Of a stretch of DNA of 64,000 nt, positions 34,236 through 48,200 are shown piece after piece (the stretch's first letter is position 1; each line of letters starts with the position of its first letter). Below the pieces are notes generated by a model that was not told where the DNA came from, searched no databases, and saw only the letters and a list, made by a program, of their open reading frames with translations. Origin of the DNA: Thunnus maccoyii (lineage: Eukaryota > Chordata > Actinopteri > Scombriformes > Scombridae). The translations under genes and the position numbers were made by a program. The stretch covers positions 23,246,001-23,310,000 of the forward strand of contig NC_056550.1 of NCBI RefSeq assembly GCF_910596095.1, in the 5' to 3' direction.

Positions 34236-34760
34236 ACATATTTTTAGCCACACTGGTGGATGGCAATGTTGGTCCACCATTTTGGTCCAGAGAGACATAT
34301 CAAGTCAATTTTACTTATATAGCCCATCATCACAAATCAGACATTTGTCACAGGATACAACATCCTCTATTCTCAGACCCCTAATTCACATAAGGAAAAA
34401 ACTTCCCAAAAAATAAAACCTTTAATGGGGAAAAAAATGGAAGAAACCTCAGGAAGAGCAACAGACGGATAGATGTGCAATAAATGTGTGTATAGAATAA
34501 GAATGTACCAGACACAAACAACAAACACAAACAAAATCACTACATTTTCTAAATGGATAGGTGCAAAAGAATCCTACTGACATTGGTGATCCCTTAACTT
34601 TATTTTCCATTATCAGGTCAAAATTTTTATATTTCTCAATACTTTGGTTTACGAGCAAATTTCTGAAAAGCTTCATTCACTTCTGCACCAGCTGTATTCT
34701 GTGTTTAGTGCTGATTAGCAAATGTTGGCACGCTTACTGTTGTCCTACCCGGAGTTGACG
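34236..34760 (+). repeat. GCTAACATG-family repeat with nested element
   Basis: Family landmarks TAGCCACACTGGTGGATGGC and TTTTGGTCCAGAGAGAC lie on the left. CCTACTGACATTGGTGATCC, CAATACTTTGGTTTACGA and GATTAGCAAATG lie on the right. Between them sits the separate repeat at 34,294-34,475. Confidence 0.6.
34294..34475 (+). repeat. Nested SINE/MITE-like fish repeat
   Basis: AGTCAATTTTACTTATATAG, TCACATAAGGAAAAAACTTC and TGGAAGAAACCTCAGGAAGA are hallmarks of a common percomorph repeat (from memory). It interrupts the GCTAACATG-family copy and so inserted later. Confidence 0.6.
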
Positions 34761-35401
34761 CATATCAGCGCCCTAGAAAAGCAGCAGTTTTATCACATTC
34801 GCTCCCTTTATCAGCACTTCTTGGCAACTGAAATGCCTTAAATGATGTGACGTGTGGTGTGTTACAGATAAGGGTTACTAACTTTCTCACTTCTGGCATG
34901 AGGCACCCCCCTCTGTCAGACTATATCTCACACGCTCATGCAGCCTGAACAAATCTCATGCTGAATACTATGAAAAATATTGTTTTAAAGGTTAAAGGCT
35001 ACCTCCAAATACAGGACAACGCCTGAACATCAGGCTTTTCTTCACATTTTAGTGCTGACATTGGCCATAAACATTACAAAGAGTGCAAAAGCTGAGCTGT
35101 CTGATGTCTACCTCCAACTTCCTACATGAGCTGTTGGCTGCGGGTCAGCTCTCCTGCTCCTCCACTTTGACATGTACGCTGGAAGTACAGTTTATGGCTA
35201 AAAAACTTTGAACATCCAAGCACAATAGATGAGAAGGAAACTGCATGATGAAAAAGTGCTGAATTTTGACTCTGCTTTGATTTTGTGCCGAGCTGTTTCC
35301 AATAAATTGCTCCTGAACTCAGAAAAAAAAAAAAGAGCTTTGTGAATATGCTAAGTAAACATGACTCATTGAAGAAGATTACCCAGAGGGACAGTTTTCT
35401 T

Positions 35402-35434
<33 letters not shown>

Positions 35435-38400
35435 TACATGCGTTCAGACAGGAATGCACCCTCCTTACGAAAATAACAGAAGAAGAAAATTAGTGTTCAT
35501 CCTGTTCAGAAGATTCGGATGCAGTGCAAGTCGTTAATCACTCACCTTCTGTAATTAGCAGGGGGGGTTCATTTGTGTCTCGCTAACTCACTTAGCACTG
35601 CTCAGAGTAATAAGAGATGCCATAAAAGGCTTTGTCATGTGTCTCAGAACATGTAACTCTACTTGTAAATTTGCGCAAGTGTTGGCGGATTTCATCTTTC
35701 TAATTATATCAGCAGGAAATATTCAGTAGAAACCACTAACCTTGGCTAGATAGTTGACAACAGATTGAGCCGGTCTTGGGTTTAAAGAACCAGGAGTTTT
35801 GAAATGAAATAGTTCAAGATGCTCAGTTGATATTTACAGTATGTGTTTTACATAAATATATACGTGACATATGGGGACATTTTTGTAAGAAAAGCTTTCT
35901 GTTTCCTGTAATAACGCTGCTACATACCCATTAAAGGACTCCGATGGGATCATCTACTTAAAAATCCATTTTTATTCTTCTCTTTGAATGCCTGATATTT
36001 GAGCTTACTATTCAGGACGTCGGCAATCTTTGAGGGCTAAAGTTAACCAAGGAGAGAAAACCCCAACCATGAGTATGACAGCATAAAGACAGCCTGCCAA
36101 GAGAAAAGTATACATTCCTCTAGAGCTCTGGCTTGACTCCAGCTTTCAGCATGTACTTTTCGTGGTTTATATTTGCAAACGATTTGTGAAGGGTGAATGC
36201 CTCTCCTCCTCTGTTTTGTATGGGAACTATAATTCTTGTTTCTACATGTTGGACTGTGTATAACCAGTCACAGGTGATGTCCTATCCCCTACTTGGCAGT
36301 CAGTCCAAGACATATGGTGTCCACCCTCTCAACTCCCTTCCAGCATTTCTCTCAATCCTTGCTGGGCCATAACTTTATACAGTGGTCATCCAACTCTTAT
36401 ATCAGCCCCAATCTATCACCGCAGCAGCACAAAGATAAGAAATCATGTTGCTGCTGTAACATCACACTTGGGTCACACTGTCTCTAAACTGCAGCAGGAG
36501 AAGCTTCTTGTCCTGACCGGACTGAGCTGTGTCTAAACAGCACATCTGTATTTTATATGCACCAAGTGATGTATTAAAGGGAAGATATACATACCTCCAG
36601 TTTGAACGCATCACCTTCCTTCAGATCTCAAGCCACGTTTTTGTAACAAAGCGGTGTTAACCTGGCTATTGTTTGTTTGACATTTGCAATCAGGATGTGT
36701 GTGGCAGCTAAAAAATGATTGATTATGTGGATCACTTTTATTCTTTACATGCATGGCCAAAAATCCTTTTAGCACGTTTGAGTTTGACCAGACCAGAACT
36801 TGAAGCCGATCCAAATTTAAATCAGGATCAAACAGTCAATGTAACACGAAGACTGCTTTCTATATGCTTCATGTAGAAAGAGACTTCATGCGTGTTTGGA
36901 CAGCGACACTTTTTGTATTAACAGAAAAGATAAAGCTTCTTCTTTACTCCTTGCAGAGCATGGAGAAAAAGTTGTGAAAAAAAAACCTTTATGGTTTAAA
37001 ATGCTGACTGCACAGGGTCCCCACCAGGGAGGAAATGATCAAAAAATAGATGTTTTATGCTAGAAGTAAACATAATCCATCAAACAATTTTGCATCACAG
37101 AATGAAATGATCAACAGGTATAAAAAAAACATACACAACAATATCAATCTATAGGTCTACAGGCCTGTTAATGAGTACAAGTAGGAATGTTGTTTATAAA
37201 AAAAGGGTTTATAATCTTTATTTAGACACTAAAGCATCAAGTTTAAAAATCCCCCAGGTTTCCCTCATCAGCAGTTTTTAAAAAAAAACTCACAACATCT
37301 GATGAACACATTGTATTCCTTCCACCCTCACAAGACTGTCAGTGCATGCATGATGCTCAGCAAAGTGGTGTGCCAGAGGATTATCCAGACTTATGCTCAC
37401 TCGCCCTGTCCTTCAGACAGCTCTTAGTATGTCCAATTTCATATTTTTTAGTGTTTTCACTCTGTACTCCAGAATAATAAAATGAAACAATCGCCACAGT
37501 AAAAAGCTTGACTTTCACTTAACTTTAATTTGAGGCTAATTTTGAAGCGCTACATCGTTCATGGATGTAAAAACCTTCAAAAACCCTTAAAGCTGAAACT
37601 TATCATTTAAACTTCCTCCCATTTCAAGTCCTTCCTCACTCAAAATTGTGTTTTATCGTTACTTCACATGAATGTTTGAGTTTCACTGTGCAGAATGATT
37701 GTTTTTTTCACATGTAGCAGCTGAAACAGGAACTTTTCTCTGAGTTTACCGAAAATCTGAGTTTAAGTCGTGTACCTACAAGCAAGATTTGTGACATCAT
37801 AACTAGTTGGAAGCCAATCCAGGTCCGGTATGCAAGTTACACAAGTGTGATGTAGAAACTTGAAGTGCAAAAACACTGAGAATAGACTTTTCAGTGAAGG
37901 AGGAGACATCTTGTGTCCAGAAGTTAAACTTTTAAAATGATTATATCATTATATAATATATATTATTATATAATATTTATATATTCACAGATTCTGGATT
38001 TTTTTCATGAGCGGGAAGAATGAAATATAAGAATTTCTGATCTGGTACTTGACGTTTTTATTCGAAAACCACATTATTCAGTGTTTTGATATGTCTCCAA
38101 ACATGTCGGTCTTTAAATCTCATTTCATTTCAAATCCAACGTGATGTAGAAGAACACAGAACAAAACAATGTGTTTCTGTTCAAATACATACCAACTGCA
38201 TTTGTAGATACATCTGCTGACTAAACAAAAACAAAACATGCATTTGTTGCATTGTTTAATCGTATTCGTATGTTTTACAAGAAGCATAATCACAGTCATA
38301 AACTTTATTGTCCATCATAAGACAAAAGAACTTTGTCTTTGATGTGATTCAAAAGTAAGTAAAAACACACAGAGAGGGAAGATACACACACACACACACA

Positions 38401-40387
38401 CATGTTGGTTCATGCTCAGGCTACTGAATGCCGCGAGCCAAACACACTTTCAATGTACTGTACGTTGAAGACAAGGAGCTGGACTTTGTAATTTTTTACT
38501 GGAAGCTGGAAGTGTGTAAATAACACTACAGATTACAAGACTAAGACTTATTTTGACATCATTGCATCCATTTTACCTTTCAAATTTTGACATTTCACTT
38601 TTCCAAATTAAAAATTTCAGCTGCCAAAACCCATTACTATAAATAACCCTAAATATAAAGTCATCAGATGATCATCTCATACAACTAATTTCAGCAATAA
38701 ATAACATTTCTGCACAATAAAAAAAAAAAGGGTTCTGGAGAATTTCATGTGTGGCTACCCTTGTGATGCTCGCCGTAATGACGGCCAGCAAGTCGTCTTC
38801 ATCACGATTGTATTTTAGTGCAATCGTTGGTCATTGTAGTGACCTTGCAGACTGATGTGACATTTCCTTTCGCTGACCAATCATACAATACGGCTGGAAA
38901 TGCGATACGTGCAGAGAGAAAAATACATGTATCTACAGTACCAAAGGCCTTGTCAGCACATATTCATATATCCGTAACACTACTAATAGAGCTCGCATTC
39001 GGAGGACATTTTTCTATTTCTGGCTGTTGGACGGATACATTTCATCCCGGAGTTGTAGTACATCTCTGTTACACTGTTGTTAGACTCTGATAATATCAAC
39101 AAAATAGCCGGAGAGTGTTAAAAATAATTATTGGAGCTGGAACTACACCGTTAATTACCTGCGCACCTGTGACGTTACAGCGGTTTCACTCAGAATGCAG
39201 AGATTATAGACGGTAAATACTGGATTTAGTGAGAATCGATACGTGAATCCAGAATCAAAGAAGATTATATTGATGAAGAGGAGTGCTGTCAGAGTCATCA
39301 GAATGGGGGTTAGTCAGAGGTGCTGTAGGGGTGATCTCGAAGGAGGATGTGTAGGAAGTGGTGAAATTGATGTGTCTCGAGATCGATACTGGAGATCATT
39401 CGTATCTCAACAGTGTAACTAAATCACCCTGTGGCTGCTGCTGGGGGGGGGCATCGGCCTCTGCGTCCCCTGAGCTGGTGATCGGTGCGGAGAAGGTGGA
39501 AGTTGCAGGGTCAGGAGGAGACTGAGAAGGGTTTTGCAGCAGATAAAGCCGTTCATTTTCGGTGACTACAGCTGCTTCATCGTCACACTGTCTTGGATCA
39601 ATACCCATCAACACTGGGTTTTTTTTTCTTAAGTGTAAAGGCTAAGTACCTCAACGAGCATTAAACACAATTACAATACTTAGACGTACATTAGTGGCTT
39701 TGGAGTGGTCTCGCCCAGTTTAGCATCATCTTCATAAAAAAAACCCCGAAAACATCTGTGATGCGGCAGGCAGGGCTCGATGATTCATGTGATTCAAACC
39801 TCAATAGACCTCAACATATGTGGCAGGAGTCCAAAAAAGTGCCTCACACTATACAGTACATCTTTTTCTTCAACAAAAGTGCTTAATACTCCATGGGACA
39901 GTGTGTCATAAAAAAATAATTCCTGATTAAATGAAGAAATTGTTTTGTTTCTTATCAAACAGACACATTGGCAGCCTTACATGAAATCTAAATTATAATG
40001 TTTTAAGGGAGGCCGTTGCTCAATTGTATAGCAGTGTCATACAGTGAACATATAAAATCTGAGATCAGCCTTTTCACAGTGTACAATCAATGTGTGAACT
40101 GACATGTTTATGGGAAAGAACCTCATCCTTCATTTTTAAGCTCACAATCATCACACAGATGTGAGTGTGAACAGCTGCTGATCTGAGCTCAGCTGAGTGG
40201 CCCTCTTGTGGTACATGATGATACCGTCCTAGGAGGGCTGAACATGACAAGTCAGAGCACCTGGTAAGCTGACTACTGGCCTTGGATGTTGCTTGGTAAG
40301 CAGCCAAACACCAAATGATTTATAATAAAATAATGAGATTTTGTACAACAGGTTCATTCATAATCTAATTAATCAGATTTGGAACAC
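34761..40387. other. Intergenic upstream of ngfr
   Basis: No gene is supported. The minus-strand frame at 39,396-39,614 (72 codons) is acidic and Pro/Gln/Ser-rich but has no recognisable domain. Simple repeats include CA/GT runs (35,412-35,433; 38,388-38,402). Regulatory elements for ngfr may lie here but cannot be recognised by eye. Confidence 0.5.
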
Positions 40388-41090
40388 TTGTGTCCTTAAA
40401 ATCCTTACTTTTTGTTAACACTTCTTCAGTTGTTTGTGTGTTGACCCACTTCTCTGCTAAGTTTTAAAGCTGTACTTTGTGGTAGTCTTCTTTTGGAGTG
40501 CATTATATTGAAAACTGTCTAATATCTTTCCTGGGAAGCAAAACATATTAGAAACACACTTCAATATAATTCAGTCCAGCAGAAAAACACCACAAGCAGC
40601 TATAGCACTGGGCACTGAGTCAGCAATTAATGAAGACATTATATGATGATGAGACATACGCCGCATGGCCAAAAGTGTATGGATACCAGAATATTACGCC
40701 CATATGTGAATACTAAACATTTCATTCCAACACCATGAGCATTAATCTGCAGCTATAACAGCTTTCTCTCTTATGGGAGGAATTTCCGCCTGATTTTGGA
40801 AGCTGGCTGCAGGGATTTACCGTCGTTCTGCTAAAAGAGCATCAGTGTGACTCTGATGTTGGGTGATAAGGCCTGCATGACAGTCGTTCGACGGTTCGAC
40901 TCAAAGGTGTTGGACGTGGGGTTGCGGTCATGGCTCTGTGCCGGCCGGTCAAGTTCGTCCACGTCAAACTGGGAAAACGATGAGAGATTTTTGTGTGTGG
41001 GAGAGCTGTCATGTTGACATAGTCCAAACTGTTGACCAAACGATCTTTACAGGCGCTGGATCAAAAAAAACACACTATGGACAAAAATCA
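40388..41090 (+). mobile_element. Second copy of the nested MITE cluster
   Basis: The left module (40,388-40,655) parallels 20,880-21,157: both have TTAGAAACACACTTCA, ATAATT, TCCAGCAGAA and ACACCACAA in order. The right module begins GCATGGCCAAAAGTGTATGG (about 40,663) and contains ATTCCAACACCATGAGCATT, CTCAAAGGTGTTGGACG and GGTCATGGCTCTGTGCCGG. It ends at ACACTATGGAC (about 41,082). Same order and orientation as the first copy. Confidence 0.68.
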
Positions 41091-41382
41091 GACACATGAT
41101 CCGAACACACAACAGCGTTTCCTGCTGCTGCTGCCTCACTAATATCTCTCTTAGATTGCATGTCTGATTTTTTGGCTTCTCCAAACTGTTGCCATGACAC
41201 TGTTGTCAAAATTATCATTATATGGTGCAGTGTTGAGGTTTCCCTTCATTGGAGCTAAAGGACAAGAAAGAGTACATAATGTATAATGAATGTCAATTAT
41301 TTTTATGTCACTTTTGCAATGAATTTGGACCTCACCATGAGATCAAAGCATGTGAGAAGAAAGACAGAGAGACAGAGAGAGT

Positions 41383-41405
41383 GAGAGAGAGAGAGAGAGA
41401 GAGCA
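41383..41405. repeat. (GA)n microsatellite
   Basis: A GA/AG dinucleotide run about 500 bp upstream of the ngfr ATG, at the start of a longer purine/pyrimidine-biased zone. Confidence 0.8.
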
Positions 41406-41463
41406 GGTTGTATAGTCTTACTGCAGGAGTATCAGGGGTAATAAACTGGAGGGTGGACGTGCC

Positions 41464-41625
41464 CCCTCTCCTCTCCTCTCCTCTCCTCTCCTCTCCCCTC
41501 ATCTCCTCTCCTCTCCTCTCTTCTCCGCAGTGCACTTGCAGCTGAGCAGCACTCCGGACAGGACGGTCTCTTCTTCCTCCTCCTCCTCCTCCTCTTCTTC
41601 TTCTTCTTCTTCTTCTTCTTGTCTT
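41464..41625. repeat. Polypyrimidine tracts upstream of ngfr
   Basis: A (CTCCT)n-type tract at about 41,466-41,525 is followed by (TCC)n/(TTC)n at about 41,570-41,622. Both are almost pure pyrimidine on the plus strand. The first ends in CTTCTCCGCAG, which would serve as a splice acceptor. Such mirror-like tracts can form triplex (H-) DNA. They lie 280-440 bp upstream of the ngfr start codon. Confidence 0.8.
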
Positions 41626-41758
41626 TCTGTGAGTGTGTGTTGGTGAGGTAGTGAGGTTGGTGGTGGTGCTGCTGCTTCTGCATGGGGTGCACCGACCATC
41701 GCATCTGACTCCAGTCCAAAAGTCCCGGGGCTGACGCGTTAGTAGTGCGGACTCATTG

Positions 41759-41760
<2 letters not shown>

Positions 41761-41791
<31 letters not shown>
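41761..41791. repeat. Poly(A) tract, 31 nt, in the ngfr 5' region
   Basis: Thirty-one consecutive A, 113 bp upstream of the ngfr ATG and so likely within the 5' UTR or core promoter. Confidence 0.95.
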
Positions 41792-41794
<3 letters not shown>

Positions 41795-41904
41795 TTGCCG
41801 CTGGAATTAAAATGAGCACTCCTGCTGAGCGGCTCTCCTCCTCCATATAGCGCTGCCTTCTCTGCTCAAGATCTGTTTTATGTGACTCCAGCAGGCGACG
41901 CAGG

Positions 41905-41943
41905 ATGACTACTACCTTATCGCTGGTGTTTTTGTGCGCTCTG
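41905..41943 (+). CDS. ngfr: ngfr exon 1 (signal peptide start)
   Basis: ATG plus 12 codons (MTTTLSLVFLCAL), then donor GTAAGTAAG, phase 0. The upstream context is GCAGGATGA. It is too short for an ORF scan. The hydrophobic run continues into exon 2 (MALMLAS), making one signal peptide. Confidence 0.88.
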
Positions 41944-42211
41944 GTAAGTAAGTCTGTACAGTAAACTGCTGCATGTTCGCTGTAATTGCTGCTGTAAGAC
42001 TCTGCAGGGACTGTAAATGAGTTTTAAATGACCTTACGCACTTTATGATGTGATTTTTTCAAAAAGATTTAACACTGTGAGGTTTCTTTTTTTCCTATAA
42101 TATTACCACTGGGGCTTAGTTTGAGTCAACATTTATTCTAAGGTATATGTTTCTATAATAATGATATGATGTTTCTATAATATTCCTGCAGGGACTTATG
42201 AGGAGTTTTGC

Positions 42212-42251
<40 letters not shown>

Positions 42252-45200
42252 CTCTTATGTGATAGTTGTGATATTTTTAATCATATTTTGAAGACGGTTT
42301 GAATGTGCAGTGTATCGTTGCTGAGGTGTTTCCCCTGTAAAGTGTCATATTAAAGGACTAATGTGGCGTTTTTTTCCCCTGCTAAACATGCTGCATGTAG
42401 CTAAACAGCAGCTGATATGCATGTGATATTATGCCCAAACACACACACACACATATACACACACAGGGCTGCATCCAGACATCCAGGAGCAGTCTGCTGA
42501 CAGGTGCCTTGGCCCAGAATTTACTGGCATTAATGACTAGAAGTAATTTTTAGGTACATTTTGACATATTTGGGTCTTAAAGTAAGAGGAGATAAAGATG
42601 CTGAAGCTTATGGAAAAGTAAATTGATTCACTAAAGTCTTATCCAACACGAGCTGTAAATGATTTTGACATCAAACGTGAGGATTCTGATGATTCTGTGA
42701 AAAAGTTGATTAAGGAAGGATGGTGGTGGCGATAAAGCCGACGGCAGGCGCAGAGCAGGGGGGCACATCCTTTCACCGCCCTGGTATGTCTACAGCAGCT
42801 GGTCTAATTGGGCCGCGCAGCTCGGTCATCATGTGAACAGCCCTGGATGTGAGGGGACGCTCTGTTGTGACAGCTGGTTTAAAGGGTGGCGACGGTCGGG
42901 TGCACTTTGGTAGAATTAAATTTAGAAATAAACTCTCAAATTGACCATGAAATTGAGGAGAGTACAAACCAAGCATATCACAGCTGGGCTGCCGTCCGTA
43001 CGTTTTTTCTGTGTGCGTGTATGTGCGTTCTTGTTGCTGGTCCACAAATTTCCCTCTGAGTTGGCCATTAATCTGTTCTGGAGCTGAGTGATATTCCAGG
43101 GAGATGTCACAGGAAAGGAAGTTGGCCCAGCAGTCTGGGATATCAATCCCTCCCCTGCAGATACAAGAGGGAACTCTCTTGAGGTTTTAAGCTGCGTCCA
43201 GAGTTCATTTTTGCAGACAAAAAAAATGGGCTTTAATCCTGCAAATGTACTCAAATAAAAACTGAGGTTTGAGTATAAATTTTGAGGTAACAGGTGGTAA
43301 AATCAGGATAAATGACGCGGAAGAGAAATGCAACTAGAGAGCAAAGATGGGGATGACAGAAAGGGGGAAATACTGAGCAAGAGGAGCGAGAATTGAGGGA
43401 GCTGCTGGCTGCTCAGTACATCTGTTTCTGAATGAAAGCAGGCACAGCAGAGAGGAGAGGAGAGGAGAGGAGAGGGAGGGGAGGGATGAACGATAGAGAG
43501 AAAGACAGAAAAGATTGAATTGATGTCTCAGCAAATTTGAAATAAGTGGAAATGAGCTTTGCTCGTTACATAATAAGAGCCATAGGACATGAAAGTGTTT
43601 TCGGTCTTTCTTTGTTCTAAACCGTCTGGATATGAATTCTTTTTTATTTAACATTGTTATATGTTACGCCAGTGAAACAAGCCTCAGTTGTTCTGCCAGT
43701 AAAGCTGTAATGCATTTATATCAGAGAGGAAAGATGCATCAAGAGAGGGAGGGAGAGAAAGAAGGTGATAACTGGAGTAGATTAGACAGATTAGACGAGA
43801 TTAGGGAGAAGTAAGAGTCCATTTTGCAAGTAATTTGAACTAAATTATAGATGGAAATACCTCCATGTAAGGAAGAGAGAACCACTGTGTATTTACAGCA
43901 CAGTTTGGCTGCTTGCTGCGGGTATTTACAGTGAAGTGAGCATGTGTGTCAGTGATCAATATGCAAATTAGGACAGAGAGCTGTGGGTTGAGAGAGAGGG
44001 TTTATTTTGTAGGAAAAAGTGTGTGCATGCAACTCATATTAATCACATTGCAGGGACAAAAATATTTTAACGGTAAGATTACGGGGACTCATCTCCCATT
44101 TAGGGACAAAAAGCAGATCCACGCAATGTTATATTTTAGAGTTAAGACTTGGTTTTTGGTTTGAGTTAGGGTAAGTCTCCAGGGAATTAATGTATGTCAA
44201 TGCAATGTCCTCAAAACTTTGTGAGACTTTCAATGGCTGGTTCTCTTAATGAAGGTTACAACTTGCTTATAGAGTCAAAGTTAGACTTAGATTTAGGGTA
44301 AGACCTGGGTTTAAACAGTTATGATTTGTTTGGGGAATGCATTACATCAGTAAAAAGTCCCCACAAGTATAGAGGTACAAACATGTGTGTGTATGTGTGT
44401 GTGTGTGCCAGTACTTGGTATCAGAGGTTGACGTTCACAGCTTTTCTCACCTTTAGACAGTAATCAGGTCGGGCATGTGTGTAATGTCCTGCACACATGA
44501 ATTTATGGTAACTGCCTTGTCCGGAGTGTGTCATAAGTTTACTATTAGAGCTGATGTGCCTTAAAGGGAGCTATTACGGCAGTTTAGAGGTGACTGGCTT
44601 GTTCAAAGTGTGTCCAATGTAGGCGGAGACAACATGATTTATGATGAATCCTGATAGCGACTGGATTTAAAGAACAGGTTGGACACCTGGCAGCAATTTT
44701 CATCAATTTGTTTTGCTGTGTATATTCGAGTCACAGTGGCTCTGTGCTGTGTGTGTCTGTTATGTGCTTTCTCTCTGAGTGTGTATACGACGCTTTAACA
44801 CACTGTGTCACTTTCCCCGGTGTACCAGATGGCGCTAATGTTGGCATCTAAGACGGAGCGGGCGGTGCTGCTTCCCTGTCCCTCCGGCGAGTACACCAAC
44901 GATGGAGAGTGCTGCAGGGAGTGCCCACCTGGAGAGGGAGTGGTGAAGAAATGCGGCGCTACTCAGACTGTCTGTGCCCAGTGTTTGGACAGTGAGTAGA
45001 GATTTTTTTTATTGCACTGCATCCTCTTTTAAGGGGCTGGGAGCAATTTGAGCAAATTAAAACTATAAACTACCTTTGCTCATTAACTAAAACATTCTAG
45101 ACTCAACCTTTCTTTTATTCTGATCAAATCAAAGAAAAAACATGGGCACCACTTTCTTATAAGACGCCCATTATAAAGGGTTCATAAGTTGTAGCAAATG

Positions 45201-48200
45201 ACTTAATGGTTAATAAATAATTTACTACTGCTTTATAGATCAGCCAATACAAACAGCTTCTGGGCTGCCAGGTTGTGAAATAATCATGTCGGTCTACCTT
45301 CTGGAAAAGGCCTCTGGAAAATATATTAAAATTTACAACTGCATACTTGATGGAATATTGTAAAAGCTTTCTATTAATAACTTGTTATTTATAACCACAG
45401 ACCCATGAGCATTACTACCAAATAAAAGGGCAGGATAAATTCAAGCCAAAGGGATGAATTAAACCAAGAGTAGCTGTTAGCTGTTGCAAACCTTGTTAGA
45501 AAATGTTTTTTTTTATCATGTTCCCATTCACCACTTGTGGTATCAAACCATGCAGACAGTTTCAATTTTGTTTTTGAGATAGCAGCCAACAGCCGACAGC
45601 CCTCTGTGAATGTGCATATGTGTGGTGCTCAAAACACTTAAAGACGAAAAATAGCAACATGTCTTTCAACAAACAAAATCCAAACACCTCAATGTTACCA
45701 GAAAATAGCTTTCATATTGGGGATGTGGTTCCAATAAAGAGAGTTCACTGCACGGTTTTTTGTGATTAACCCTTTAATAGGCTAACGATTCTAACACTGT
45801 CAACCCAAAATACCAATATTTGACTCTTCTTCCTGAAATGTGTCAGATGGTAGTAGATTAAATTAAACCTGGAAACAATCAAAATCTAATATATACACAT
45901 GTAAACTGTTGCACAGCTGCAAAAGTGGATGTCATCACCAGCGTTACACACACTCATACCTACTACATCATCTTTATTTAAACATCCACATTCATTTTCC
46001 AAGCTTTTAATGGCAGCTCGGGCTCGAACTCCAAACAAAAAGAACCTCAAAGCCAAAACAAACTGTTATTGTCCAATTTGTTCATTTGTATGAAGTGTGC
46101 GCTTTGCCTTTATCAAGTATCCTGAGAAATAAGGCAGGAATTCATATGTTTGATGCTTGTAAGTGGGTCCAAATGTGTTCGCTTACAACTCGGCTCAGGC
46201 TGTGAACCATTAGCACTCGCTCTACAGACCAGAGCTGGGAGAGGTGCCAACACCGCAACATCACAGAGAAGAAGAGCTGTTGCTGCAAATAAATATGTTC
46301 CTCTAGATTTCAGGGTCTTTCTGCATCGCGTCCCTGCAGCAGGTCTCTTTGCCCTTTAAGCTGTTGGCCTGTATTCTTTGTCAGAGCGCTAAGTAAACGT
46401 CAGAAGTATAGGTCACGAGCGTCACTGCATAATACAGGAGGAGCTGCAGAATCACGACAAGACAAATGTATCACACCTGCTGGTTTGAGTCTCTGCAGTG
46501 GTACCTTTCCCTTCATTTAAAATGCACATGCTAATTGAGGCAGTTTGTGACTTTATGGTGACTGACACAGAGCAGAAATCCAAAAATTAGCCCGGTTTAG
46601 TCGTTTAGTGAGTGCACACTCTTGGTTGAACATTGATTGATTGCATTAATCCCCTCAGACATCACATGTAAACACTGGGAAATGCTGCCTGTAAACAAGA
46701 ACTGCTGAGCAAAAATAAATTGAACATCAAAACCTTAATTATCAAATTCTTGAGGAATGCTCGCAGACCGGTGGGAACGCTTTTTTTGTCGCAAGATAAT
46801 TGATACTTTTTGATTATCCTTGAACTCATGAACTTTTTGCACAACAGATGTTAATCTCTGTGTTGTGGTATGTTATAAAGAATCTACAAGTCTGGCTGGT
46901 TTCACCCTTTTGAAGTTGTTATTCTTCGCCTCAAGGAACTCCAGAGCTACAGTGCTAGGTACAAGGGGCAGGGAGTCAATTCCCTACATGTAGCGCGTGA
47001 CAGTGCCATAGGGTAAATAAAAAAAATTTCACATAAACCAACTCTGTCAAACAAAGTCTATGTTTGAAAAGGTAGGGGCATGAAATTGACCAAAAATAAG
47101 AACAAAATAACGTGGGCTTTTCGTGCTTTTGTATCAACATCGTTAATAACCCAGTCACACCAGTAGATGGAGAGTGAGGAGAGTAATTACTGTAATAGTC
47201 ACCAGCAAACACGGCTTATGATAGACTGGAGCAGGAAATTGGATGAGTGAATCTAAGAGGTGCGCCTGGAGTCTGTAGAGGAACACGTAGCAGCTTCACG
47301 AGCGTCTGGACTTTACCTTTGCTTTGACGTCATGAAGAATTTGCGTTGCGCGTCATATATTTTCATATTCCTGCTGTAAACGGTGGCGGACGATGTGTGG
47401 ACGCTAAACCGCAGTTTCAAGTGATGTGCGTCGGCCCGCGTGATGGTTGTTCTGATGAGTATTTCTTTGTCCCCTACAGCCTCCCTTTTTCCCCTCCACA
47501 CCAGCGAATCCCACCAAATCTTGTCGTGTCTCCTCTCTTTTCTCCAGCACCCTCCTCCTCCTCCTCCTCCTCCTCCTCCTCCCTGTTGCTATGACTCATC
47601 GTCTGTATTAGTGGATAAAATGGTATTAGAGAGCCAGGCACCAAAGGGCACGATCTGCTCATTCATCATGCATACTGTTACATCAATGCATCTTTACTCA
47701 TTTGATCCAGCTAATTAAACCATATTGAAAAGCCTATTGTGCTTCTAACAGTGAACAATTATCTCGCTCCGCAATACAGGAGCGTTACTCACCGCTGATA
47801 AACACTCAACAATTAAGTTCAAATACCCAGGAGGTTACACTCAATTTCCGGTGCGAGTGCATTTTCGTTGTTTTCAATGTTGTTTTAGTTTCAGCAGATG
47901 AAACCTTAATGTACCTAAAGCTCAAAGGAACACATACACTAAAATAAGGCCGAATGGGATTTATATGGAAGTTAGAGGCTGAAACAATGGCCTTACCTGA
48001 AAAACTAAAGCTATAAATACATTTTAGGTGACTTTCTAAGTGCAGAACTGAATAATTGAAGAGTAAAGTGCAACACATCCATTTGCTGTTTCATGGTAAA
48101 TATGGGTGAATCTTTATTTACCACGAATCCCCCTTAATTCCCCACTTCCTGTCAGTGTAAGCCCCCCCCCCCCCCCTCCCTCCACCACCTCACCATCTCA

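Noticed and set aside
39396..39614. 72-codon minus-strand frame rich in Pro, Gln, Ser and acidic residues
   Set aside because: No start context, partner exon or family motif. I kept it only as a note within the intergenic entry.
41432..41719. Lys/Arg/Glu-rich frames opposite the ngfr promoter
   Set aside because: They are translations of CTC/TTC simple repeats.
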